Below, piece after piece: positions 29,111 to 37,128 of a stretch of DNA of 64,000 nucleotides. Position numbers and translations under genes: made by a program. This stretch comes from Aureisphaera sp963669405 (GTDB lineage: Bacteria; Bacteroidota; Bacteroidia; Flavobacteriales; Flavobacteriaceae), in NCBI GenBank assembly GCA_963669405.2, contig CAXXHF010000002.1:1-64000 (forward strand). Reading direction: 5' to 3'. The notes under the pieces were generated by a model. It did not search any database. It was not told the DNA's origin and was given only the letters and a program-made list of their open reading frames with translations. Position 1 is the stretch's first letter; every line of letters starts with the position of its first letter.

Positions 29111-29551
29111 ATGATTAGAAACTTCACCTTATCCATCTTTTTATTATGTACACTATCAACTACAATAGCACAAGAATGGGAAACCAATATTGATATAGCC
29201 CAAACAAAGGCTACTGAACAAGATGCGCCAATAGTTTTGGTTTTTCAAGGAAGTGATTGGTGCGCTCCCTGCATTAAACTAGATAAAGAAATTTGGAGTA
29301 CAGAAGCTTTCAAAAATTACGCAAAAGATCATTTTGTGATGTTACAAGCAGATTTTCCCAGAAGAAAGAAAAATGCCTTAACAGAAACTCAGCAACAACA
29401 TAACAATGCACTAGCCGAAAAGTACAATCCCAATGGGATCTTTCCATTTGTTGTGGTTTTGGATAATGCTGGCAAACTCTTGGGAGAAACCGGATATCAA
29501 AAAATATCACCTGAAGCATACATTTCACATATTAACTCATTTATACAATAG
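29111..29551 (+). CDS. Exported thioredoxin-like protein
   Basis: A 146-residue periplasmic thioredoxin-fold protein. I start at ATG 29111 because MIRNFTLSIFLLCTLSTTIAQ is a signal peptide; a frame from 29039 would put 24 basic residues before it. The active site is GSDWCAPC (C51 and C54), in a Thioredoxin_7-like domain (about residues 25-143). The family reduces or isomerises disulfides in partner proteins. It is the first gene of a tight operon with apbE (3-base gap), DUF4266 and DUF3570, so its natural substrates may be cysteines in the DUF4266 lipoprotein. Confidence 0.82.
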   Translation: MIRNFTLSIFLLCTLSTTIAQEWETNIDIAQTKATEQDAPIVLVFQGSDWCAPCIKLDKEIWSTEAFKNYAKDHFVMLQADFPRRKKNALTETQQQHNNALAEKYNPNGIFPFVVVLDNAGKLLGETGYQKISPEAYISHINSFIQ

Positions 29552-29554
29552 ATT

Positions 29555-30538
29555 TTGAAAAGACTATCCATATTATTACTCCTTCTCGCTCCTTCCCTAT
29601 TTGCGCAACAGAATTTTAAACGGGCAGACAAACTCATGGGATGTGGGTTCGAAATCACAGTTGTAGCCCAAGATAGAGAAGAAGCTGACGCTTTTATCGA
29701 TTTAGCAATCTCTGAAATTAGCCGTATCGAAAAAATAATCTCCTCATGGGATCCAAATTCTCAAACTTCGAAAATCAACAAGAACGCCGGTATTCAACCT
29801 GTAAAAGTAGATCCCGAATTAATCCAACTTATTGAACGTGCCAAAAAGCTTTCGGAGCTTACAGAGGGTGCTTTTGATATCAGTTATGCATCTATGGATC
29901 GTATTTGGAAATTTGACGGTAGCATGACCGAAAAGCCATCAGAAACTGCAATTAAAAACTCTGTTGCTCGTGTAGGATATGAAAAAATCATACTTGACAA
30001 GGAAAACAACACTGTTTTTCTTAGGGATGCAGGAATGAAGATTGGTTTTGGAGCCATAGGGAAAGGCTATGCTGCAGATAAAGCCAAAGCATTATTGATG
30101 AAAAAAGGTGTCATGGGTGGTATTATCAACGCCTCTGGAGATCTTAATACTTGGGGAACCCAATATGATGGTTCTGACTGGTATGTTGCCATTAAAAATC
30201 CCTTAAATAGTACAAAGGTATTCTCATGGATGCCTGTAAAGAACAGTGCCGTAGTTACCTCTGGTAATTATGAAAAGTATGTAGAATTCAATGGAGTCCG
30301 GTACTCACATATTATTAACCCTAGAACGGGTTATCCATCCAGTGGAGTAAGAAGTGTGACCATTTTTACAAAAAATGCGGAATTAGCGGATGCATTGTCC
30401 ACTTCTGTTTTTGTGATGGGTTTGGAGACTGGACTCCATTTCATCAATCAATTGAAGGATATAGAATGCATCATTGTAGATGACACCTATAAGATTCATA
30501 CTTCCAACAACATTCAACTAGATAAAAGTAAAATATGA
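29555..30538 (+). CDS. apbE: FAD:protein FMN transferase (ApbE)
   Basis: A 327-residue exported enzyme, starting with TTG (MKRLSILLLLLAPSLFAQ is the signal peptide). ApbE uses FAD and magnesium to attach FMN covalently to a Thr or Ser in a target protein. Conserved parts are GCGFEITVV, ISRIEKIISSW, IGFGAIGKGYAADKA, INASGDLNTWG and YSHIINPRTGYPSSGVRSVTIF. Length is typical. Usual targets (NqrC/RnfG-type FMN-binding domains) are absent here, so the target is probably an operon partner; DUF3570 has an SGAS sequence. The stop overlaps the DUF4266 start by four bases. Confidence 0.93.
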   Translation: MKRLSILLLLLAPSLFAQQNFKRADKLMGCGFEITVVAQDREEADAFIDLAISEISRIEKIISSWDPNSQTSKINKNAGIQPVKVDPELIQLIERAKKLSELTEGAFDISYASMDRIWKFDGSMTEKPSETAIKNSVARVGYEKIILDKENNTVFLRDAGMKIGFGAIGKGYAADKAKALLMKKGVMGGIINASGDLNTWGTQYDGSDWYVAIKNPLNSTKVFSWMPVKNSAVVTSGNYEKYVEFNGVRYSHIINPRTGYPSSGVRSVTIFTKNAELADALSTSVFVMGLETGLHFINQLKDIECIIVDDTYKIHTSNNIQLDKSKI

Positions 30539-30744
30539 AAAGAATAGGCATAAGTATCTTTCTACTTGCCGCCATGCAATCTTGCGTAGTGGTAAAGGAA
30601 TATGAAAAAGTAAACATTAACGACCCAGATATGAATCTGGCAGCGCATAAGTGTGAGCGATTTGAAACCAATTTTCAGGTATATCGTGAAGGTGCTTCCG
30701 GTGCCAATGGAGGAAAGACCGGTGGCGGTTGTGGATGTAACTAA
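30535..30744 (+). CDS. DUF4266 lipoprotein
   Basis: A 69-residue lipoprotein with lipobox AMQSC (cysteine 17). The mature part is only 53 residues and ends in a Gly-rich tail with GGKTGGGCGCN, so its last two cysteines are one residue apart. I match it to DUF4266, whose members end the same way and usually sit beside ApbE and DUF3570 genes. The function is unknown; the tail may bind a metal or cofactor. The ATG overlaps the apbE stop (ATGA), and the DUF3570 gene follows after 10 bases. Confidence 0.88.
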   Translation: MKRIGISIFLLAAMQSCVVVKEYEKVNINDPDMNLAAHKCERFETNFQVYREGASGANGGKTGGGCGCN

Positions 30745-30754
30745 ACAAACTTAA

Positions 30755-32224
30755 ATGAAGAAAATACTGTTGATCATTTTATCATTATCCATTTTCGGTG
30801 CTTATGCTCAGGATAATACCAATACTTCTACCTATAAAAAACGGGTGTTGGAAAACGCAGAAATTGATTTTGTTTCCAGTTATTACGAACAGGATGGGAA
30901 TAACGCTTCTGTGACTGGTGGAATTGGAACCGAAAAATTAACCGATGTAACCCCCACTATTACAGTAACCATGCCTTTAAGCGCAGATGAAATCCTCACC
31001 ATAGATGCAGGTATTTCAGCTTATACTTCTGCTTCTTCCAGTAATTTGGACCCTTTTGATTCTAGCGGGGCATCTGGTGGTGGAGAATATGAAGACGATG
31101 ATGATTTTTCAGGTTCTAGCAATGGAAATGCCGCTGGTACGGTTACCGGAAGCCCTTGGGTAGCATCTTCCGGTGAGTCCTATATGGATGTATGGGGTAA
31201 TGCTACGGTTAGTTATAGCAAGTATAGTGATGACCGTAACCGTATTTGGAGTGTCAATGGAGGGATCTCTTCAGAATATGACTATTTCTCTATTGGATTT
31301 GGAGGTGGATACACACAGCTGTTCAATCAAAAAAATACAGAACTTGGTATAAAAGCACAGGTGTTTTTGGATAATTGGAGCCCGAGGTATCCTACTGAAC
31401 TGGATTCTTATGTAGATGCTGGGGGTGACCTTAATAATGGCTTTTTCCAAGGAATTGATATCTTAAATGCTCAGGGACAAATTATCGATAAAAACGGAAC
31501 AGACCTTTGGGGTCCTGTAGAAGGGTTCAGCTTAATTCAGGACAAGGCAAGAAATAGCTATAGCGTATCGCTAAGTTTTTCTCAAATCTTGAGTAAAAAT
31601 GCCCAGATTTCTTTATTTGTAGATATTGTACAGCAGCAGGGCTGGCTGGCAAACCCTATGCAACGGGTTTATTTTGGAGATCGTCCAAATTATTTTGTTG
31701 GTAATGCTTCGAGTATTCCTAATTACACCACCCAAAGTAATACAGATGTATTTCAATTGGCAGATGATATTGAGCGACTTCCAGATACAAGATTGAAGAC
31801 TCCTATTGGTGCGCGTTTTAATTATTACATTAATGAAAATTTAAGTGTTAGAACTTATTACCGCTATTATTTTGATGATTGGGGAATGAATTCACATACT
31901 GCAAGTATTGAATTGCCCATAAAGCTGGGTGATAAGTTTACATTGTATCCCAACTATAGATACTATACACAAACTGCTATTGATTATTTCGCTCCGTTTG
32001 AGCAAAACCTATCCACGCAACAATTTTATACCTCAGATTTTGACTTGTCGTCATTCAACGCCAACCAATATGGAATTGGAATTAGATATACAGATATCTT
32101 TACAAAGCTTAAGGTTTTTAAATTCGGTCTAAAAAGTATCGATTTGAGGTTTGCTCAGTACGAGCGAAGCAATGGATTAAACGCTAGTATTATTTCGGGA
32201 GGTTTCAAATTTATATTCGATTGA
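30755..32224 (+). CDS. DUF3570 outer-membrane protein
   Basis: A 489-residue protein with signal peptide (residues 1-18, ending AYAQ) and many amphipathic beta strands ending in GGFKFIFD, as in outer-membrane barrels. I match it to DUF3570. After the first strands lies a polar, acidic, Gly/Ser-rich insert (about residues 95-140) with D102-S-S-G-A-S107, which resembles the ApbE target pattern (an acidic residue before S/T-G-A-S/T). Strong strands follow, for example YSVSLSFSQILSKNAQISLFVD and LSVRTYYRYYFDDWG. It is the last gene of the operon and precedes a terminator. Confidence 0.88.
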   Translation: MKKILLIILSLSIFGAYAQDNTNTSTYKKRVLENAEIDFVSSYYEQDGNNASVTGGIGTEKLTDVTPTITVTMPLSADEILTIDAGISAYTSASSSNLDPFDSSGASGGGEYEDDDDFSGSSNGNAAGTVTGSPWVASSGESYMDVWGNATVSYSKYSDDRNRIWSVNGGISSEYDYFSIGFGGGYTQLFNQKNTELGIKAQVFLDNWSPRYPTELDSYVDAGGDLNNGFFQGIDILNAQGQIIDKNGTDLWGPVEGFSLIQDKARNSYSVSLSFSQILSKNAQISLFVDIVQQQGWLANPMQRVYFGDRPNYFVGNASSIPNYTTQSNTDVFQLADDIERLPDTRLKTPIGARFNYYINENLSVRTYYRYYFDDWGMNSHTASIELPIKLGDKFTLYPNYRYYTQTAIDYFAPFEQNLSTQQFYTSDFDLSSFNANQYGIGIRYTDIFTKLKVFKFGLKSIDLRFAQYERSNGLNASIISGGFKFIFD

Positions 32225-32262
32225 TCTTCCCGTCAAGTTTTGATTATTTGGTTGTTTAAGAG

Positions 32263-32297
32263 AAAGAGCCTCCCGCTTAATTGCAAGGAGGCTTTTT
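32263..32297. terminator. Terminator between the DUF3570 and SMP-30-like genes
   Basis: AGCCTCC (32267-32273), a 13-base loop, then GGAGGCT (32287-32293) and a short T run. It can serve both convergent genes, since A bases precede the stem. Confidence 0.75.
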
Positions 32298-32311
32298 CAA
32301 AAAGGATACAC

Positions 32312-33433
32312 TTAATTTTTAATAAAAGGCTTTACTGATTTCTTATGGTCTTCAGTAGTAATTTCAACAAAATACATTCCCGAATTTAATCTGGAAACAT
32401 TCAGCGTCTTACTATTTGCATTACCATATGGAGCTTTCAGCATAAGTGCCCCAGATACCGAATAAATCGAAATTGTACTCTGATACAGGGAAACGATACC
32501 TGGGGTGTTAATAGTTAATAAGTTACTTGAAGGATTAGGAGCTATAGTAAAGACCACGCCCTTACTTAGATCTTCATTCCCCAAGGTAACGTCTTCAATC
32601 TTCCGTATATTCCCTACTCCACTAAACTCTGATATGTACAAGGCATCTTGAGCAGGGTTGTAAATAATTCCGTTAGGATAACTAAAGGTTGCTTCAGAGA
32701 TATCGCCATCTGTATCTCCTTGTACGCCTCCAGTAAACAATGAAACATCATCTACTTGTGTTGGGTCTATTTTATAAATTTTGTGCCCTCCAAATGTAGT
32801 TCCGTACAAGAATCCATCTGCATAGGCAATAAATCCTAAAAAGGGATTGTCTGATGCTCCTCCATCTGGAACAGTAGCTACAAATTCTACATCGGTGCCT
32901 ACTAAGCGATAGATTTCCCTACCCACAAAATTTCCGATATACAAGGTGTTGCTCTCATCATAGGCCAATCCTACTGGTGCATTTAACGGAGTTCCTTCAT
33001 ACAATGTAGTAATGGTACCATCGGTCGCCAATTCCTTAATAGCATTACTGTTTGTATCTGTGTAGATCATGGTTCCATCTGGTGTAGCTATTAAACCAGA
33101 TGGGGTTGGCCCTACACTATAGGTCTCCAACAAATTACCGGAACTATCAAATTTTTTAATCTCTCCTGCTCCCCAGTCTATTGCAAATAAGTTTCCCTCT
33201 GGATCAAAGGCAAGACCATTTGGGTTTGTAAATCCTGTTGCAAAAGGTGTAGCAACGCCATCAGGAGTAATTTTATATACGGTATCACCAGAAAAATTGG
33301 ACCCGTAGAGGTTACCACTTGTGTCAAAAACCAACCCATCGTCTACATCTATGGCAGAATCTTCTAGGAAAGTTGAAACTGTTTGCGCTAAGGCAATATT
33401 TCCCATAAGGAAAAAAAGTATGTACTTCATCAT
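32312..33433 (-). CDS. SMP-30/NHL-type beta-propeller protein with T9SS sorting domain
   Basis: A 373-residue secreted protein. Signal peptide (about residues 1-16, ending ALAQ), then a six-bladed propeller-like region (about 20-285) with repeats such as GLVFDTSGNLYGSNF, GLAFDPEGNLFAIDW and GLAYDESNTLYIGNF. The C-terminal 75 residues are a type A T9SS sorting domain (APNPSSNLLTI, SVSGALML, LNSGMYFVEIT), so it is exported by the type IX system and likely held on the surface. No enzyme residues could be assigned. It lies downstream of the AraC-type regulator on the same strand. Confidence 0.82.
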   Translation of the reverse strand: MMKYILFFLMGNIALAQTVSTFLEDSAIDVDDGLVFDTSGNLYGSNFSGDTVYKITPDGVATPFATGFTNPNGLAFDPEGNLFAIDWGAGEIKKFDSSGNLLETYSVGPTPSGLIATPDGTMIYTDTNSNAIKELATDGTITTLYEGTPLNAPVGLAYDESNTLYIGNFVGREIYRLVGTDVEFVATVPDGGASDNPFLGFIAYADGFLYGTTFGGHKIYKIDPTQVDDVSLFTGGVQGDTDGDISEATFSYPNGIIYNPAQDALYISEFSGVGNIRKIEDVTLGNEDLSKGVVFTIAPNPSSNLLTINTPGIVSLYQSTISIYSVSGALMLKAPYGNANSKTLNVSRLNSGMYFVEITTEDHKKSVKPFIKN

Positions 33434-33557
33434 TATATCTTTTTTTTAGTAGTTAGACTTCATTATTGGAACCTTACTTATATAAAGTGCACCGTAGGGT
33501 TAGCAACAATGTGTATTCAAAGCTATAGATGAAATCACGCAACAAAAAAAGAAGTTC

Positions 33558-33579
33558 ATTTCAATTTATAAATCGAAAT
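33558..33579. promoter_or_regulatory. 22-bp near-perfect palindrome downstream of the AraC gene
   Basis: ATTTC, A, ATTTATAAAT, C, GAAAT: a symmetric site with one mismatched pair, 125 bases before the SMP-30-like start and 29 bases after the AraC stop. It may be an operator or part of a weak terminator for the AraC gene. Confidence 0.35.
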
Positions 33580-33607
33580 AAACTCAATGGTAAAGGAATC
33601 ACGGGGA

Positions 33608-35353
33608 CTATACAGGCTGGGACAAACGTTTCTTAATATAGTAAGAAGGTGTAAGCCCTGTATATTTTTTGAAGGCATTGTAAAAGGTAGAACTAGATGC
33701 AAAACCAGATTTTTCTGCAATATGGTCTATTGTCAATTTCCGGAATCTTGGCTCAGACTCCAAGCTTTCTAACGTATAAGATAGACGTAGTTCATTTAAG
33801 AAAGTTGCAAAACTCTTCTTGTAGTCGTCATTGATAACCTTAGATAAATACGTTGTGTTGGTGTCTATATACTTGGCCATTTTAGCCAATGTCATATTGG
33901 TATCTAAGAAAAACTCTGTCTCAACCATCTTATCAATGGCTTCATGAATTTTAATTCTCTGAGAATCCTGTATACTAGATGGATCTACTCTTTGTTTTTT
34001 CTTTTTCTTTATTTTTTGACGTTGTTTCAGTTCCTTAGCTAATTCTACATTCTTTAGAAACAACAAGTGCTTTTGTTTTTTTTGCTTCAGGAAAAAATAA
34101 TAAATCGTAGAAACAACAAACAACAAACAGAAAAGCGCCAAGGATACAATAATCAGTTGATTTTTTTGCTCTTTTATGACCAATTCATTTTGGGCTTTTT
34201 CAAAATTCAGTTTTTCAATTTCTACTTGTTTCTTACTGGACTCGTATTTTTCAGTAATGTCTACAATCTCCTGTCTTACCTTTAATTCATCCAAGGAATC
34301 TTTTAGCTTAAGGTAAGCAGAATTGTGTTTTAAAGCACTTTCATAGTCTTTTGTGCGAGTATAGGTTTCACTTAGATTTTTATGAACCGTAGTATCGAAA
34401 GAAGTGGAAATCGATTCAACAAGTGCATTCTTATAGTGTTTAATAGCCGATCTATAATCATTTAGAGCAAAATAGCCATCAGCGACGGCATTATGCAATA
34501 AATCTAGTTGACAATACGAATTGTCCTTTAAACCCATTTTTCCATAATACACTGTACTGTCTGCTTTATTAAGTTTAAGATAATACTTGCTTAACGCAAG
34601 ATAATAGGTTGGTAAAAACAAGCTACTATTTTCCTTGGTTACAATCTTAATTGCTTCCCTGGTCATATCAATAGCATTGTAGATCTTATCTTCTTCTTCG
34701 TATAGTTCAGATCTGTGATACAAAATGTAACTATCCATTCCTTCATCTGCATTTATATCTAAGGCGCTCTTGAAAAAAGAATGTGCCTTTTCAAACTCAC
34801 GAATCTCTTTGTAAAGATTGGCAATATTAATATGTACCCTAGATATTGACATGCTATCCTTATGACTAAGGGGGTTGTGTTTGCGTATCAATTTTTCGGC
34901 ATTGATGTTTTGTTCTAGTCCACTTAGATAGTTCTTTTCATAATGATTTATTTCTCCCATTAATAAATAAGACTTAATTCTAATACTATCGTGAAGCTCT
35001 TCATTTTGAAGGTTTTCAACCAAAAGTTTTTTTGCTCCATCTATATCCCTCTGCCAATACATAGACATTGCATTGCATGTCTTGGCGTATCCAATTAATT
35101 CATTGTTGTGAAGGCTTCGTGCCAAATCCATGATTCGTTTTGAATACTTATTGGCACTATCAAATTGTTTTTGGGAAGCGTAATTAGCTGTCCATCTATA
35201 ATAATTTCTTAGTTCTATGATCTTTTCCATCTCAATACCGTTGAATGTCTTCTTGCTTTGCGCCAAAGCCGTCATACAACAGTTTATAAACAACAGAACA
35301 AAAAGAACTCTGGTCAATTTATTAAGGAAATTAATGGACAACGAATTTATCAT
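33608..35353 (-). CDS. TPR sensor with membrane helix and AraC-type DNA-binding domain
   Basis: A 581-residue regulator. Signal or anchor helix (about residues 10-30), TPR repeats (about 45-365), a coiled coil, a membrane helix at about 397-418 (LIIVSLALFCLLFVVSTIYYFF), a basic linker and a C-terminal AraC HTH pair (about 475-578, with KMAKYIDTNTTYLSKVINDDYKKSFATFLNELR and IAEKSGFASSSTFYNAFKKYTGLTPSYYIKKR). This layout is common in Flavobacteriaceae: the periplasmic TPR part receives a signal and the cytoplasmic AraC part binds DNA. It lies between two T9SS-secreted proteins and may regulate either. Confidence 0.9.
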   Translation of the reverse strand: MINSLSINFLNKLTRVLFVLLFINCCMTALAQSKKTFNGIEMEKIIELRNYYRWTANYASQKQFDSANKYSKRIMDLARSLHNNELIGYAKTCNAMSMYWQRDIDGAKKLLVENLQNEELHDSIRIKSYLLMGEINHYEKNYLSGLEQNINAEKLIRKHNPLSHKDSMSISRVHINIANLYKEIREFEKAHSFFKSALDINADEGMDSYILYHRSELYEEEDKIYNAIDMTREAIKIVTKENSSLFLPTYYLALSKYYLKLNKADSTVYYGKMGLKDNSYCQLDLLHNAVADGYFALNDYRSAIKHYKNALVESISTSFDTTVHKNLSETYTRTKDYESALKHNSAYLKLKDSLDELKVRQEIVDITEKYESSKKQVEIEKLNFEKAQNELVIKEQKNQLIIVSLALFCLLFVVSTIYYFFLKQKKQKHLLFLKNVELAKELKQRQKIKKKKKQRVDPSSIQDSQRIKIHEAIDKMVETEFFLDTNMTLAKMAKYIDTNTTYLSKVINDDYKKSFATFLNELRLSYTLESLESEPRFRKLTIDHIAEKSGFASSSTFYNAFKKYTGLTPSYYIKKRLSQPV

Positions 35354-35629
35354 GGGGTGATTAATCTGTAAAGAGATGTAAAAATACTATGAGCACTTTC
35401 TTTAAAAGTAAAAAAACATCGAATATGCCCATAATTATCTCCAAATTTATAAATCAAGAGTCTTTGACAGTACTATAATATGTGAAATTTTTCAATTTCT
35501 AAGGTTACCTATGCATCTTCTATAGCTATTCATATAATAAGACTATTATAATTGGAAAAATTGATCGGATTTAACAATACTACCTTGAATTTTAAGTACT
35601 TTAGAACAGTAAAACCAAAAAAAGCAGTT
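35354..35629. other. Intergenic region between AraC and choice-of-anchor B genes
   Basis: These 276 bases separate the divergent AraC gene and the secreted-protein gene. A perfect dyad TATAATA, four bases, TATTATA lies at 35533-35550, about 80 bases before ATG 35630, and may be an operator. No clear TAnnTTTG promoter was found. Confidence 0.4.
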
Positions 35630-37066
35630 ATGAAAAAAAATATTTTTGTGTGTATCTTATTAATATCTTCCATTACACTGTATGCCCAAACCCCATGTGT
35701 AGCAGGAATGGCTGGGGAATATCCTTGTGATGACTATGGATTGCAATCCAATATTCCGGTTGCCTTCTTTGGAGCAACTTCAGGAAATGATACTTGGGGA
35801 TGGACAGATCCATTAGACGGTAAAGAATACGCCATTATGGGAGTGAAAAATGGAACGGTTTTTATAGATATTTCCGATCCTGTAAATCCAGTCTATTTAG
35901 GTAAATTACCCACTCATACGAGTAGTAGTGAATGGAGAGACATAAAAACCCTAGACAATTATGCGCTCATTGGAAGCGAAGCAAGTGGACATGGAATGCA
36001 AATATTTGATCTAACCCATTTACGTAACGTAACCAATCCTCCAGTTACTTTTGCGGAGGATGCTCATTATGACGGTTTTGGAAATTCTCATGATATCGTT
36101 GTAAATGAAGATTCTGGATATGCATATGGTGTGGGTACCAATACTTTTGGTGGTGGTGCACACTTTGTAGACATGTCAGATCCCCTTAACCCAGTTGGAG
36201 CTGGTGGATGGGCAGGCGATGGTTATTCACATGACGCCCAAGTGGTAACTTATTCTGGCCCAGATACAGATTATACGGGACAAGAAATTTTTATAGGTAG
36301 CAATGAAGATGAAGTAGTTATTGTTGATGTTACCGATAAATCCAATCCTCAAAATATATCATCCATAAGCTATAATAATGTTGGATATACACACCAAGGC
36401 TGGTTAACAGAAGATCAAACTTATTTCATTACTACCGATGAACTGGATGAAGTGTTTTTTGGGTTCAATCTGCGTTTGTTAGTATTCGATTTTACAGATC
36501 TGGATAATCCAAGTTTTCATCTTGAATATTTTGGTAATACTACTGCTGCAGACCACAATGTATTTGTAAAAGGAGACAAAGCCTATGTTTCTGCATATAG
36601 AGGAGGCTTACGTGTTATAGATGTATCTGATTTAGCAAACAGCAATATGACAGAAATTGGTTTTTTCGATACTTGGCCTGCAGATGATACTGCTTCAGCA
36701 AGTGTGGGTGATCCGGGTGCTTGGGGGGTATACCCTTTCTTTGATAGTGATAATATTATCATTAGTAATTACTCAGATGCCGGAGGTTTTTTCTTAATAG
36801 CTGAGAATGACATCATATTGGGTACCAACAATGTTGAAAGTAGTGCCTTCTCCGTTTCTCCAAACCCTACAAAAAATACGCTTAATATTCAATCTGCAGA
36901 TACACCCATCCGTGATATAGCAATTTACGATATGAATGGTAGGCTATTAATGGAAGAAAATACTGATGCTACTACCCAAAAAACAATTTCAATAAGTCAA
37001 TTATCACAGGGTATGTACATTGCGGTTGTGAATGGGCTTCAAAGTATAAAAATTGTGAAAGAATAA
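35630..37066 (+). CDS. Choice-of-anchor B family secreted protein (LVIVD repeats, T9SS)
   Basis: A 478-residue secreted protein; I start at ATG 35630, where MKKNIFVCILLISSITLYAQ forms a signal peptide, rather than at 35552. The body (about residues 20-390) has LVIVD-type propeller repeats, such as VFIDISDPVNPVYLGKL, MQIFDLTHLRNVTNPP, VIVDVTDKSNPQNI and LRVIDVSDLANS; this is the choice-of-anchor B family. The C-terminal part (SPNPTKNTLNI, DMNGRLLMEEN, LSQGMYIAVV) is a T9SS sorting domain. Likely cell-surface or secreted; function unknown. Confidence 0.86.
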   Translation: MKKNIFVCILLISSITLYAQTPCVAGMAGEYPCDDYGLQSNIPVAFFGATSGNDTWGWTDPLDGKEYAIMGVKNGTVFIDISDPVNPVYLGKLPTHTSSSEWRDIKTLDNYALIGSEASGHGMQIFDLTHLRNVTNPPVTFAEDAHYDGFGNSHDIVVNEDSGYAYGVGTNTFGGGAHFVDMSDPLNPVGAGGWAGDGYSHDAQVVTYSGPDTDYTGQEIFIGSNEDEVVIVDVTDKSNPQNISSISYNNVGYTHQGWLTEDQTYFITTDELDEVFFGFNLRLLVFDFTDLDNPSFHLEYFGNTTAADHNVFVKGDKAYVSAYRGGLRVIDVSDLANSNMTEIGFFDTWPADDTASASVGDPGAWGVYPFFDSDNIIISNYSDAGGFFLIAENDIILGTNNVESSAFSVSPNPTKNTLNIQSADTPIRDIAIYDMNGRLLMEENTDATTQKTISISQLSQGMYIAVVNGLQSIKIVKE

Positions 37067-37092
37067 ATGGTACCAAACTTAAGTTGGTTATC

Positions 37093-37128
37093 AATAAAAA
37101 AGCTGCTCGTTAGAGTGGCTTTTTTATT
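37093..37128. terminator. Bidirectional terminator after the choice-of-anchor B and Wzi genes
   Basis: AATAAAAAAGC pairs with GCTTTTTTATT over 11 bp, and CTC/GAG inside adds three more pairs. The T run serves the plus-strand gene and the A run the convergent Wzi gene, whose stop lies inside it. Confidence 0.8.

Noticed and set aside
30535..30744. DUF4266 as a RiPP-type precursor peptide
   Set aside because: It has a lipoprotein signal and no maturase gene lies nearby; the Gly-rich CGC tail alone is not enough.
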